From the NCBI GenBank assembly GCA_017467745.1, contig JAFUKV010000186.1:1-20798 (forward strand): DNA of 20,798 nt. Direction: 5' to 3'. Positions 1 through 7,221 of this stretch are shown one piece after another; the stretch's first letter is position 1, and every line of letters begins with the position of its first letter. The notes under the pieces were generated by a model. That model saw only the letters and a program-made list of their open reading frames with translations. It did no database searches and was not told the origin of the DNA. Origin of the DNA: Bacteroidaceae bacterium (GTDB lineage Bacteria; Bacteroidota; Bacteroidia; Bacteroidales; CHK158-818). The position numbers and the translations under genes were made by a program.

Positions 1-399
1 AACATTCTGCTCTCAACCGGAACAACCAAACAAAAAGCAGACATGCTCGATGCCGCCCACATGCTTCACAAAAAAGGATACAAACTGTTTGCTACGGGCG
101 GAACTCATAAGTTTCTTGCCGAAAACGGGATACCTTCGACATTGGTATATTGGCCAAGCGAAAACAAAAATCCGCAAGCATTGGATATGTTGCGCAACAA
201 AGAGTTGGATTTTGTTGTAAATATACCGAGAGATTTAACTCCCGGAGAATTGGACAACGGCTACAAAATCCGTCGGGCAGCCATAGACTTCAACATTCCC
301 TTGATTACGAATGCCCGTCTGGCATCAGCCTTTATTGGAGCCTTTTGCAATATGGATGTAAACGACATTCAAATAAAAAGTTGGGACGAATACAAGTAA
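1..399 (+). CDS. carB: Carbamoyl-phosphate synthase large subunit, C-terminal end (partial)
   Basis: The reading frame is open from the first base and ends at TAA 397-399, so the gene starts upstream of the window; only about 132 codons are visible. They match the C-terminal MGS-like (allosteric) domain of the carbamoyl-phosphate synthase large chain: ATGGTHKFLAENGI, then VVNIPRDLTPGELDNGYKIRRAA and PLITNARLASAFI. In the whole enzyme this domain binds regulatory ligands, while the missing upstream domains make carbamoyl phosphate from bicarbonate, ammonia (from the glutaminase subunit) and ATP for pyrimidine and arginine synthesis in the cytoplasm. A stand-alone methylglyoxal synthase is unlikely because the sequence runs in without a start codon and the RDLTPGELDNGYKIRR stretch is CarB-like. 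The gene is followed by a strong hairpin. Confidence 0.93.
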   Translation, partial: NILLSTGTTKQKADMLDAAHMLHKKGYKLFATGGTHKFLAENGIPSTLVYWPSENKNPQALDMLRNKELDFVVNIPRDLTPGELDNGYKIRRAAIDFNIPLITNARLASAFIGAFCNMDVNDIQIKSWDEYK

Positions 400-419
400 C
401 CAACCCTTTCAACATCAAA

Positions 420-456
420 AAAACGGTCTGCTTAAATCAGGTAAGCAGACCGTTTT
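420..456. terminator. Bidirectional terminator between carB and the YtxH-like gene
   Basis: A perfect 15-bp stem (420-434 with 442-456) encloses a 7-base loop. The A run on the left and T run on the right let it serve as an intrinsic terminator for both the plus-strand carB (stop at 399) and the minus-strand gene ending at 475. Confidence 0.88.
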
Positions 457-474
457 ATCGTCTTCATTAATCAA

Positions 475-780
475 CTATTTTTTTGCTTCATCAACAAAGT
501 CATGTACCTTATTTTTCAAATTATCTGCTTTTTCTGCCATATACAACGTCTGATCAGCTACTTTATCGGCAACTTTTGCGCCAGTATTCATCATTTTTTC
601 TTTTGCTGAATCAAACATATCTCCTGCTTGTTCGCTAACTTTATGAAAAGTTTGACAAGCTTTTTCTTTCAATTGTTTTCCTTTTGAAGAACAAGAAAAA
701 CGATACAATACAACTCCCAGAACAGAACCTAATCCTAATCCCAGCCAAAACTTTGAATTACCAGTTTCCATAATCAACAT
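475..780 (-). CDS. YtxH-like small stress-type membrane protein
   Basis: A protein of 101 residues: a short N-terminus, one glycine-rich hydrophobic segment (about residues 11-28, GLGLGSVLGVVLY), then a long charged helical tail with AKEK and AKVADKVADQ repeats. This is the layout of YtxH-domain proteins, which are linked to general stress in other bacteria but have no defined reaction. The tail is likely amphipathic or coiled and cytoplasmic. A second start at 771 (METGNSKFW) would give 98 residues and looks equally good; no ribosome binding site decides between them. The gene lies 142 bases downstream of the GlsB-type gene on the same strand, so the two may be co-regulated. The family call rests on architecture more than on unique motifs. 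Confidence 0.75.
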   Translation of the reverse strand: MLIMETGNSKFWLGLGLGSVLGVVLYRFSCSSKGKQLKEKACQTFHKVSEQAGDMFDSAKEKMMNTGAKVADKVADQTLYMAEKADNLKNKVHDFVDEAKK

Positions 781-922
781 TAAATTAAATAAGTAAAAAT
801 ATAACGGTTATACACAATCTTATACTAAGCCATACATAAAGATTTAATCTCGACAATTTTTATTCAACAAGTACACCAATCCTTTCTCTAACTCAAAATA
901 AGATTACATATAGCCGCTCAAA

Positions 923-1180
923 CTAAATTTCTTTTCTATTCGGTTTACTAAACAAAGACACAATCCACAATAACAAAATAGCTCCGATAACCGAAGTAAT
1001 AAGACTACCTACGATACCAGTTGTAGCTATACCTAACAATCCGAATACCCAGCCGCCCAATAATCCGCCAATAATGCCGACTATTAAATTAATAATCACA
1101 CCGAAGCCTCCACCTCGCATAATCTTCCCAGCTATAAATCCGGCTAAAATACCGATAACAATATACCAAATAAAATACAT
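923..1180 (-). CDS. GlsB/YeaQ/YmgE-family stress response membrane protein
   Basis: An 85-residue, very hydrophobic, glycine-rich protein. It opens with an IGILAGFIAGKIMRGGGFG stretch and has three hydrophobic helices (about residues 4-20, 27-50 and 56-77) separated by glycine-rich turns, with a short basic tail (SKPNRKEI). This matches the transglycosylase-associated/YeaQ-YmgE family in length and in the AGKIMRGGGFG signature. Members are small inner-membrane proteins induced by stress; no enzymatic role is established. Its neighbour on the same strand is the YtxH-like protein, and these two small families often sit together in Bacteroidota (known association, not proof of joint function). 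Confidence 0.88.
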   Translation of the reverse strand: MYFIWYIVIGILAGFIAGKIMRGGGFGVIINLIVGIIGGLLGGWVFGLLGIATTGIVGSLITSVIGAILLLWIVSLFSKPNRKEI

Positions 1181-1539
1181 AAGAATCTAATTTTTAATAC
1201 ATACTATGGTTTTAGAACGTGAACCGTCAATATTGGTACCTATTAGCTGTTTCACACAATAAAAACAGCATGCACAAAAACATGGTTCAGCACACAAAGA
1301 AAAAATTAACAACAATTGTGTTATACCGCAAATAGATAAAAATATAAAGGAGAGTTAATACATCTGAGCATAAACCAGACAGCACTCAACGAATACAAAC
1401 TCATTTTACGTTCTTTCGGATTCTCAATCCGGTCATAAGACTATAAAAGAATCTTCTCATTTTTTTTGAAAACGAAAATGAAATTTGAAAACCAACACAA
1501 AACCGACAAATATCAATTAATCTTTATACTAATTTATCC

Positions 1540-1557
1540 ATACCAACTATTTGGTAT
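1540..1557. promoter_or_regulatory. Palindrome overlapping the -33 box: candidate operator
   Basis: ATACCAA (1540-1546), CTAT, TTGGTAT (1551-1557) is a perfect 7-bp inverted repeat with a 4-base centre. It covers the TTTG -33 element (1550-1553) of the promoter of the scaffold/GGGtGRT operon, the place where a repressor would block RNA polymerase. The size and dyad fit a homodimeric regulator. An Rrf2/IscR-type iron-sulfur sensor is an attractive guess given the operon content, but no regulator gene is in the window. Confidence 0.6.
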
Positions 1558-1581
1558 AAATCAATAATAATTCTACCTTTG
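1550..1581 (+). promoter_or_regulatory. Bacteroidota-type promoter of the scaffold/GGGtGRT operon
   Basis: TTTG at 1550-1553, a 20-base spacer and TACCTTTG at 1574-1581 match the phylum's TTTG-N19/21-TAnnTTTG promoter exactly. It lies about 50 bases before the first start codon at 1631. Confidence 0.75.
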
Positions 1582-1630
1582 CATCACTAAAAATAGTCAG
1601 AAATTTTCACTTAATAAAAAAGAGCGAATT

Positions 1631-2332
1631 ATGATGTATTCACACGAAGTAGAACACATGTGTGTTGTAAAAAAAGGCCCTAATCACGGGCCGGCTCCCA
1701 TTCCAGAAGAAGGAAAATGGGTAAAAGCCAAAGAAGTAATCGACATTTCGGGCTTGACTCACGGTATCGGATGGTGCGCTCCCCAACAAGGTGCTTGCAA
1801 ATTGACATTAAACGTAAAAAATGGTGTTATTCAAGAAGCGTTAGTTGAAACAATAGGATGTTCAGGTATGACTCACTCTGCGGCTATGGCTTCGGAAATT
1901 CTTCCGGGTAAAACAATTCTTGAAGCATTGAATACCGACATGGTTTGCGACGCAATCAACACAGTAATGCGCGAATTATTCCTGCAAATTGTTTACGGAC
2001 GTACACAATCGGCTTTCTCAGAAGGCGGTTTGATGATTGGCGCTGGACTTGAAGATCTTGGTAAAGGTTTGCGCAGTCAAGTAGGTACATTGTACGGAAC
2101 TCTTGCCAAAGGTTCTCGTTATCTTGAAATGGCCGAAGGTTATATCAAAACTATCGCTTTGGACAAAAATGATGAAATCTGCGGTTATGAATTTGTTCAC
2201 CTCGGAAAATTCATGGATGAAATCAAAAAAGGAACCGACGCTAACGAAGCATTGAAAAAAGTAACCGGTACTTACGGTCGTTTCACTGCTGAACAAGGTG
2301 CAGTTAAACATATTGATCCACGTCACGAATAA
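1631..2332 (+). CDS. IscU/NifU-like iron-sulfur cluster assembly scaffold protein
   Basis: A 233-residue cytoplasmic protein related to the N-terminal scaffold domain of IscU/NifU, on which Fe-S clusters are built before transfer. Residues 45-90 carry the recognisable part: GIGWCAPQQGACKLTLNVKN, then ETIGCSGMTHSAAMASEIL, where IscU has its first two cysteine regions; C106 (DMVCDAIN) would be the third. Cysteines are at 11, 49, 56, 77, 106 and 184. It is longer than IscU (about 130 residues) because of a C-terminal half seen in the variant that accompanies GGGtGRT proteins. The start could be codon 1 or 2 (ATGATG). It is the first gene of a two-gene operon, with 17 bases before the next start. 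Arg and Gly codons are mostly CGT and GGT, suggesting strong expression. No cysteine desulfurase gene is nearby. Confidence 0.85.
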   Translation: MMYSHEVEHMCVVKKGPNHGPAPIPEEGKWVKAKEVIDISGLTHGIGWCAPQQGACKLTLNVKNGVIQEALVETIGCSGMTHSAAMASEILPGKTILEALNTDMVCDAINTVMRELFLQIVYGRTQSAFSEGGLMIGAGLEDLGKGLRSQVGTLYGTLAKGSRYLEMAEGYIKTIALDKNDEICGYEFVHLGKFMDEIKKGTDANEALKKVTGTYGRFTAEQGAVKHIDPRHE

Positions 2333-2335
2333 TAT

Positions 2336-2342
2336 AAGGAGG
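2336..2342 (+). promoter_or_regulatory. Strong Shine-Dalgarno site for the GGGtGRT gene
   Basis: AAGGAGG lies 7 bases before the ATG at 2350. Such strong sites are uncommon in Bacteroidota and no other gene in this window has one this good. It fixes the start and suggests high, independent translation of the second gene. Confidence 0.8.
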
Positions 2343-2349
2343 AAGAATT

Positions 2350-3360
2350 ATGATTAGAGAAGTAAAATTTGAAAGTCAAGACCGTCGTATCAAACAGATT
2401 ACCGCTGCATTGAACGCTAACGGCATCAAAGATATCGAAGAAGCAAACGCTATCTGCGAATCTTACGGACTCGATCCTTATAAAACGTGTGAAGAAACCC
2501 AACCTATCTGCTTCGAGAATGCAAAATGGGCTTATGTAGTAGGTACTGCCATCGCTTTGAAAAAAGGCTGCAAGAATGCTGCTGATGCTGCCGAAGCTAT
2601 CGGTATCGGATTACAATCATTCTGTATACCCGGTTCTGTTGCCGACGATCGTAAAGTTGGTATCGGACACGGTAATCTGGCTGCAATGTTGCTGCGTGAA
2701 GAAACAAAATGTTTTGCATTTTTAGCAGGACACGAATCATTCGCCGCAGCAGAAGGCGCCATTAAAATCGCAGCTAAGGCTGACAAAGTACGCAAAGAAC
2801 CGTTACGTTGTATTTTGAACGGTTTGGGTAAAGACGCTGCTCAAATCATCTCTCGTATCAACGGATTTACTTATGTTCAAACTCAATTCGACTATTACAC
2901 GGGCGAATTGAAAATCGTTCGCGAAATAGCATACTCAGACGGACCCCGCGCCAAAGTAAAATGCTACGGAGCCGATGATGTTCGCGAAGGCGTTGCCATT
3001 ATGTGGAAAGAAGGTGTAGACGTTTCTATCACAGGTAACTCTACCAACCCGACACGTTTCCAACATCCGGTTGCCGGCACTTACAAAAAAGAACGTGTAC
3101 TTGCTGGAAAACCCTACTTCTCAGTAGCATCAGGAGGTGGAACGGGACGTACTCTTCACCCCGATAACATGGCTGCAGGTCCTGCTTCTTACGGTATGAC
3201 CGACACTATGGGACGTATGCACTCAGACGCACAATTCGCCGGATCTTCATCAGTTCCCGCTCACGTAGAAATGATGGGATTCCTCGGTATTGGTAACAAC
3301 CCGATGGTAGGCTGTACTGTTGCTTGCGCTGTTGACGTAGCTACCGCACTGAATAAATAA
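2350..3360 (+). CDS. GGGtGRT-family protein of unknown function
   Basis: A 336-residue soluble protein, the usual length of this family. Both family signatures are present: the N-terminal SQDRRIKQIT (residues 9-18) and SGGGTGRTLHPDN (261-273), which names the family. There is no signal peptide or membrane segment. Ten cysteines (36, 47, 54, 74, 92, 121, 154, 205, 322, 326), including a C-terminal CxxxC, fit a protein that binds or receives a metal cluster, but no known enzyme motif is recognised. It follows an IscU-like scaffold gene by 17 bases with a strong ribosome binding site and ends at a perfect terminator, so the two form a tight unit. Inference: the scaffold serves this protein, or both act in one Fe-S process. 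The glycine-rich signature could bind a nucleotide or cofactor. The biochemical role is not established to my knowledge. Confidence 0.9.
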   Translation: MIREVKFESQDRRIKQITAALNANGIKDIEEANAICESYGLDPYKTCEETQPICFENAKWAYVVGTAIALKKGCKNAADAAEAIGIGLQSFCIPGSVADDRKVGIGHGNLAAMLLREETKCFAFLAGHESFAAAEGAIKIAAKADKVRKEPLRCILNGLGKDAAQIISRINGFTYVQTQFDYYTGELKIVREIAYSDGPRAKVKCYGADDVREGVAIMWKEGVDVSITGNSTNPTRFQHPVAGTYKKERVLAGKPYFSVASGGGTGRTLHPDNMAAGPASYGMTDTMGRMHSDAQFAGSSSVPAHVEMMGFLGIGNNPMVGCTVACAVDVATALNK

Positions 3361-3379
3361 TTCTGATTATTTTAATAAT

Positions 3380-3417
3380 AAGGAGGAAACTAACAATTTA
3401 TTGTTAGTTTCCTCCTT
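3380..3417 (+). terminator. Terminator of the scaffold/GGGtGRT operon
   Basis: A perfect 17-bp stem (3380-3396 with 3401-3417), a 4-base loop and a T run follow the GGGtGRT stop by 19 bases. The 5' arm contains AAGGAGGAA, the same string as the ribosome binding site of the preceding gene. Confidence 0.9.
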
Positions 3418-3470
3418 TTAATATAAAAAACTCCTTTTTCCCAACAATTAAAATTTTCTCAACTAAATCA

Positions 3471-4970
3471 ATGTTCAACAAGTCTATTTTCAAAAACTAT
3501 ATATTTATAATTATCATTTTATTCTATTCTTGCTCTAATACAGAAAAGGAAGACATCCCCATTCCCCAAATAAAATCGTTCATGTTTCTAATGAAAGATA
3601 ATCCTCAGTATCTTTCAGAAGACATTGTCGGAACAATCAAGAATAATCAAATCATTCTTCGAATACCTCATATTTTATCAAAACAAAACTTGATTCCTAC
3701 GATAAAGCTATCTGACGAACAATATTCATGGATAAAAGAAGATATAACACTTGGTTTCGATTTTTCTTCTCCGGTAGAAATTACAATAGAAAACAAAAAT
3801 GGAGAAACCCAAACATACGAAATAATTGTATATGCTTTCACTGGATTACCTATTGTCTACATTGACACAGAAAACAACGAAAGCATTACATCTAAAGATA
3901 GATACCTTAACGCGAATATTCAAATTATCGAAGATATATATACTCGGTCAGAAAAAACATTTAAAAGTAATGTAAAAATTAAAGGCCGTGGAAATTCCAC
4001 ATGGACCTTACCTAAAAAACCTTATGCCCTTAAATTCGACAAAAAAACTTCAATATTAGGAGAACCGGCAAATAAGTCATGGGTATTACTCGCTAATTAT
4101 ACAGACAAAACAAACCTCCGCAACGAAACAGCATTCTTCATGGGAAGAATCAGCAACTTAGATTGGACACCAAGAAGCCATTTTGTCGAACTATTTATAA
4201 ATAACATATACTATGGAACTTATCAAATATGTGACAAAATAAATATTTCCGATTCAAGAGTTAACATTTCAGACAATGGATATTTGTTAGAAGTAGATAA
4301 CCCCACAAAAATAGGAAATGATGATATTACATTCCGTACAGAAAGACTTCTTTTTTGCATAAAAGACCCTGATATAGAAAAAGACAGCGAACGTTACCAA
4401 GAAATATCAAATCATATCAAAAATATAGAAACTGTTTTATTTGGTGATAACTTTCTGGACAAAGACAACGGATATGCAAAATACATAGATAAAACCAGTT
4501 TTGTCGATTGGTATTTAATTAATGAAATAACAAAAAATAATGACACATTTTACAGTAGCAGTTTTATGAATATAAGTCCCGACGGAAAACTTAAAATGGG
4601 ACCATTATGGGATTACGACATATCTTTAGGAAATATCAACTACAATAATAATCAATCATACGAAGGTTTTTATGCTAAAAACACCATTTGGATTGCCCGC
4701 ATGTTTGAAGATCCCGAATTTGTATCGTTAGTAAAAGACAGATTTAATTATTTTAAATCGAAGAAAAACGACATCTTCATAAATATAAACGACAATGCCG
4801 ATTATTTAAAATACTCTGTTGTAGAAAACAACAATAAATCGCAAACTTTATATAAGTATACTTGGCCTAATTATGCAATATGGGGATCTTATAATAATGA
4901 GGTTCAATATTTAAAAAACTGGATAGAAAAAAGATTCAACTGGCTTGAATCTGCGTTCTCAAATCTTTAA
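3471..4970 (+). CDS. CotH-kinase-domain lipoprotein
   Basis: A 499-residue predicted lipoprotein: signal segment at residues 8-20, then a relaxed lipobox FYSC with the lipidated Cys at 21. Residues about 31-125 look like a beta-rich Ig-like/DUF5018-type module (FDFSSPVEITIENKNGETQTYEIIVY). Residues about 165-495 carry CotH features: KGRGNSTW (171-178), PYALKFDKK, KSWVLLANYTDKTNLRNETAF, VELFINNIYYGTYQICDKIN and GPLWDYDISLGN (377-388), the acidic motif near the C-terminal side of the kinase-like fold. CotH of spore formers phosphorylates proteins; in Bacteroidota the substrate is unknown and the protein would sit in the outer membrane or on the cell surface. It is visibly richer in A+T than its neighbours, with no clear promoter, and stands between two terminators as a single-gene unit. 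Recent acquisition is possible. Confidence 0.85.
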   Translation: MFNKSIFKNYIFIIIILFYSCSNTEKEDIPIPQIKSFMFLMKDNPQYLSEDIVGTIKNNQIILRIPHILSKQNLIPTIKLSDEQYSWIKEDITLGFDFSSPVEITIENKNGETQTYEIIVYAFTGLPIVYIDTENNESITSKDRYLNANIQIIEDIYTRSEKTFKSNVKIKGRGNSTWTLPKKPYALKFDKKTSILGEPANKSWVLLANYTDKTNLRNETAFFMGRISNLDWTPRSHFVELFINNIYYGTYQICDKINISDSRVNISDNGYLLEVDNPTKIGNDDITFRTERLLFCIKDPDIEKDSERYQEISNHIKNIETVLFGDNFLDKDNGYAKYIDKTSFVDWYLINEITKNNDTFYSSSFMNISPDGKLKMGPLWDYDISLGNINYNNNQSYEGFYAKNTIWIARMFEDPEFVSLVKDRFNYFKSKKNDIFININDNADYLKYSVVENNNKSQTLYKYTWPNYAIWGSYNNEVQYLKNWIEKRFNWLESAFSNL

Positions 4971-5027
4971 TTTTTATTGCCACTCTGCGTAAAATTTCTT
5001 GTTGAACAATAAAATATACCAAAATAT

Positions 5028-5066
5028 AAGCCCCCAATAAACGATTATAAAGTTTATTGGGGGCTT
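5028..5066 (+). terminator. Terminator after the CotH-like gene
   Basis: A perfect 15-bp stem, 5028-5042 with 5052-5066, with a 9-base loop and a short T tract (5065-5067). It lies 58 bases after the stop codon at 4970. Confidence 0.85.
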
Positions 5067-5101
5067 TACTGTAAAACAAGTATATAGTTACCTAAATAAT
5101 A

Positions 5102-5132
5102 TTTGATTTTCAAATGAATTATTGTATCTTCG
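5102..5132 (+). promoter_or_regulatory. Bacteroidota-type promoter of the NahK-like gene
   Basis: TTTG at 5102-5105, a 19-base spacer and TATCTTCG at 5125-5132 (one mismatch to TAnnTTTG). The start codon follows 27 bases later. Confidence 0.6.
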
Positions 5133-5159
5133 CTACGTTAACTTTTAATATTATCCACA

Positions 5160-6245
5160 ATGACAAACAAAGAAGAGATAGTAAGTAAATTCGACATCAA
5201 AGGGACAGTTACAGAAATAACTCCTTTGGGAAACGGATTAATAAACGACACATTCAAAGTTCTTACCAAAGAAGAAGATGATCCTGATTATGTATTGCAA
5301 CGAATAAATCACGCTATATTCAAAGATGTAGATTTGCTTCAAAATAACATCAAACGAGTAACAGATCATATTCGTAACAAATTAGCCGCACAAGGAGAAA
5401 CAGATATTGAACGGAAAACTCTACGCATCATTCCCGCACGAGACGGCAAATTATACTATTTTGACGGAGAAAATTATTGGCGTATAACCGTACTTATCCC
5501 AAGAGTGAAAACGTATGAGGCTGTTACTCCTGAATTTGCCTACTACACAGGAAAAGCATTCGGTAATTTTCAATCGATGCTGGTAGATATTCCGGGCGAA
5601 CCGTTAGGTGAAACGATTCCCAATTTCCATAATATGGAAACCCGATTAGAAGCGTTTAAAGAAACCGTAGCCCGAAATCCGGAAGGTCGCGTAGAAAAAG
5701 CACAATGGCTCATAGATGAGTTATTGAAACGTGCCGATGAGATGTGTAAAGCAGAACAGCTGCACCGTGAAGGAAAATTGCCCAAGCGCATAAACCACTG
5801 CGATACGAAAGTAAACAATATGCTTTTCGATGAAAACGGACAAGTACTGTGCGTTATCGACCTCGACACCACAATGCCGGGTTATGTACTATCCGATTTC
5901 GGCGACTTTATCAGAACTGCCGGAAATACCGGAGCGGAAGATGATGAAAACTTAGATAACGTAAACCTGAACATGGAAATTTTCAAATCGTACGCAAAAG
6001 GCTATATAGAAAGCGCCAAATCTTTCTTACTACCTGTTGAAACGGAAAATCTTCCGTTCGGAGCCAAGTTGCTCACCTATATGCAAACGGTACGTTTCTT
6101 AACCGATTACATCGACGGAGACCACTATTATAAAATTAAGCATCCCGAACACAATTGGCAACGCTCGTTGGCGCAATTCAAACTGTTGCAAAGTTTAGAA
6201 GCACACGAACAAGAGATGCTGACATACATAAAAAGCCTGATTTAA
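5160..6245 (+). CDS. N-acetylhexosamine 1-kinase-like phosphotransferase (APH fold)
   Basis: A 361-residue cytoplasmic kinase of the aminoglycoside phosphotransferase superfamily. The catalytic loop is INHCDTKVNNMLFD (residues 211-224), with catalytic base D215 and N220, followed by the metal-binding VIDLDTTMPG (232-241, D234 and D236). The N-terminal PLGNGLINDTFKV (22-34) is the nucleotide-binding loop. Length and motif wording closely resemble NahK, which phosphorylates GlcNAc/GalNAc at C1 to feed sugar nucleotide synthesis or salvage. Homoserine kinase-like or other APH enzymes share the loop, so the substrate is inferred. No lacto-N-biose phosphorylase or pyrophosphorylase gene accompanies it here. 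It has its own promoter and a strong terminator, so it is a single-gene unit. Antibiotic modification is unlikely on sequence resemblance. Confidence 0.82.
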   Translation: MTNKEEIVSKFDIKGTVTEITPLGNGLINDTFKVLTKEEDDPDYVLQRINHAIFKDVDLLQNNIKRVTDHIRNKLAAQGETDIERKTLRIIPARDGKLYYFDGENYWRITVLIPRVKTYEAVTPEFAYYTGKAFGNFQSMLVDIPGEPLGETIPNFHNMETRLEAFKETVARNPEGRVEKAQWLIDELLKRADEMCKAEQLHREGKLPKRINHCDTKVNNMLFDENGQVLCVIDLDTTMPGYVLSDFGDFIRTAGNTGAEDDENLDNVNLNMEIFKSYAKGYIESAKSFLLPVETENLPFGAKLLTYMQTVRFLTDYIDGDHYYKIKHPEHNWQRSLAQFKLLQSLEAHEQEMLTYIKSLI

Positions 6246-6257
6246 GCGCAAAAATCA

Positions 6258-6299
6258 ATATAGAAAAAGCCAGTCTTGTCAGACTGGCTTTTTCTATAT
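6258..6299. terminator. Bidirectional terminator between the NahK-like gene and nfo
   Basis: A perfect 19-bp stem (6258-6276 with 6281-6299), a TGTC loop, and A and T runs inside the stem. It separates the convergent genes ending at 6245 (plus) and 6319 (minus). Confidence 0.9.
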
Positions 6300-6318
6300 A
6301 ACACCGTTAATCAAAACT

Positions 6319-7161
6319 TCATTGCTCCAATCTATAAAGCCATTTTATCTCTTCCGCCCAAAGCTCCTCATTCGGCGTTTCAAGAATCAACGGCATGTCT
6401 TCAAAACGAGCGTCATTCATTATCAAACGGAATGCTTCTGCACCCAGAACACCTTTACCCAGACTTTCATGACGATCTACTCGCGAATCAAGACCTTTTT
6501 TCGTATCGTTCAGGTGCATCCCCCGCAAATAAGAAAAACCGATAATTTTATCGAAATCAGCCCAAACCTTATCGAACGATTCTTTTACAGACAAATCGTA
6601 CCCGGCGGCAAAAGCGTGACAAGTATCTATACAAACTCCCACTCGGCTTTTATCCTCCACCCTATCAATAATCTGGGCTAAATGTTCAAAGGCAAACCCC
6701 ACATTCGATCCTTGTCCGGCCGTATTCTCTATAACAGCCGTTACTCCGGCAGTCTTATCCAACGTTAAGTTGATAGACTCTGCAATACGTATCAGACAAT
6801 CGTCCAAAGAAAATTCTTTCAAATGGCTGCCCGGATGAAAATTCAATAATGTCAATCCTAACTGCTCACACCGCTGCATCTCATCCAAGAAAGCATCGCG
6901 CGACTTTTGCAAACCGTCTTCTGCGGGATGCCCTAAATTAATCAGATAACTATCGTGCGGCAAAATCATATCCAGCCGGAATCCTAACTCATCGCACCGC
7001 TTTTTAAACAATTCTATGCTTCGCGACGAAAGAGGTTGCGATTTCCACTGACGTTGATTTTTCGTAAACAGCGCAAATGTTTTCGCCCCGATAGCGTCAG
7101 CATTCAAAGGAGCGTTTTCCACCCCGCCCGAAGCGCTGACATGCGCACCTATATATTTCAT
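6319..7161 (-). CDS. nfo: Deoxyribonuclease IV (apurinic/apyrimidinic endonuclease)
   Basis: A 280-residue cytoplasmic base-excision repair enzyme that cuts DNA 5' to abasic sites and removes blocked 3' ends. All nine metal ligands of the E. coli enzyme are present and fall at the same residue numbers: H69, H109, E145, D179, H182, H216, D229, H231 and E261. These hold the three zinc ions of the TIM barrel. The opening MKYIGAHVSASGG and the stretch CIDTCHAFAAGYDL are family hallmarks. The length is as expected, with no damage. It has a consensus promoter facing away from the divergent small membrane-protein gene, and shares its terminator with the NahK-like gene. Confidence 0.97.
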   Translation of the reverse strand: MKYIGAHVSASGGVENAPLNADAIGAKTFALFTKNQRQWKSQPLSSRSIELFKKRCDELGFRLDMILPHDSYLINLGHPAEDGLQKSRDAFLDEMQRCEQLGLTLLNFHPGSHLKEFSLDDCLIRIAESINLTLDKTAGVTAVIENTAGQGSNVGFAFEHLAQIIDRVEDKSRVGVCIDTCHAFAAGYDLSVKESFDKVWADFDKIIGFSYLRGMHLNDTKKGLDSRVDRHESLGKGVLGAEAFRLIMNDARFEDMPLILETPNEELWAEEIKWLYRLEQ

Positions 7162-7189
7162 AACAAAATCTATTTAGTTGTAATCAAAA

Positions 7190-7221
7190 CAAAATTAATC
7201 AAATTTTTCGGCGACGACAAA
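7190..7221 (-). promoter_or_regulatory. Bacteroidota-type promoter of nfo
   Basis: On the minus strand TTTG (7221-7218), a 20-base spacer and TAATTTTG (7197-7190) match consensus exactly. The start codon of nfo at 7161 follows about 28 bases downstream. Confidence 0.75.

Larger units (their letters stand above)
1181..1630. other. Gene-free stretch between divergent genes
   Basis: These 450 AT-rich bases lie between the divergent GlsB-type gene and the Fe-S scaffold gene. No convincing open frame is visible on either strand. The right end holds the promoter and palindrome of the scaffold operon (1540-1581). A small hairpin, CGGATT-CTC-AATCCG, lies at 1417-1431 but has no T run after it. Nothing else could be assigned. 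Confidence 0.6.

Noticed and set aside
150..470. A 106-codon plus-strand frame overlapping carB
   Set aside because: An out-of-frame reading of the conserved carB C-terminus that runs through the terminator.
1417..1431. Small hairpin CGGATT-CTC-AATCCG, considered as a tRNA arm or terminator
   Set aside because: No cloverleaf, TTCGA arm or CCA end around it, and no T run after it.
5160..6245. Aminoglycoside resistance gene
   Set aside because: It shares the APH catalytic loop, but the wording of the loop and the length fit N-acetylhexosamine kinases, and the context is housekeeping.
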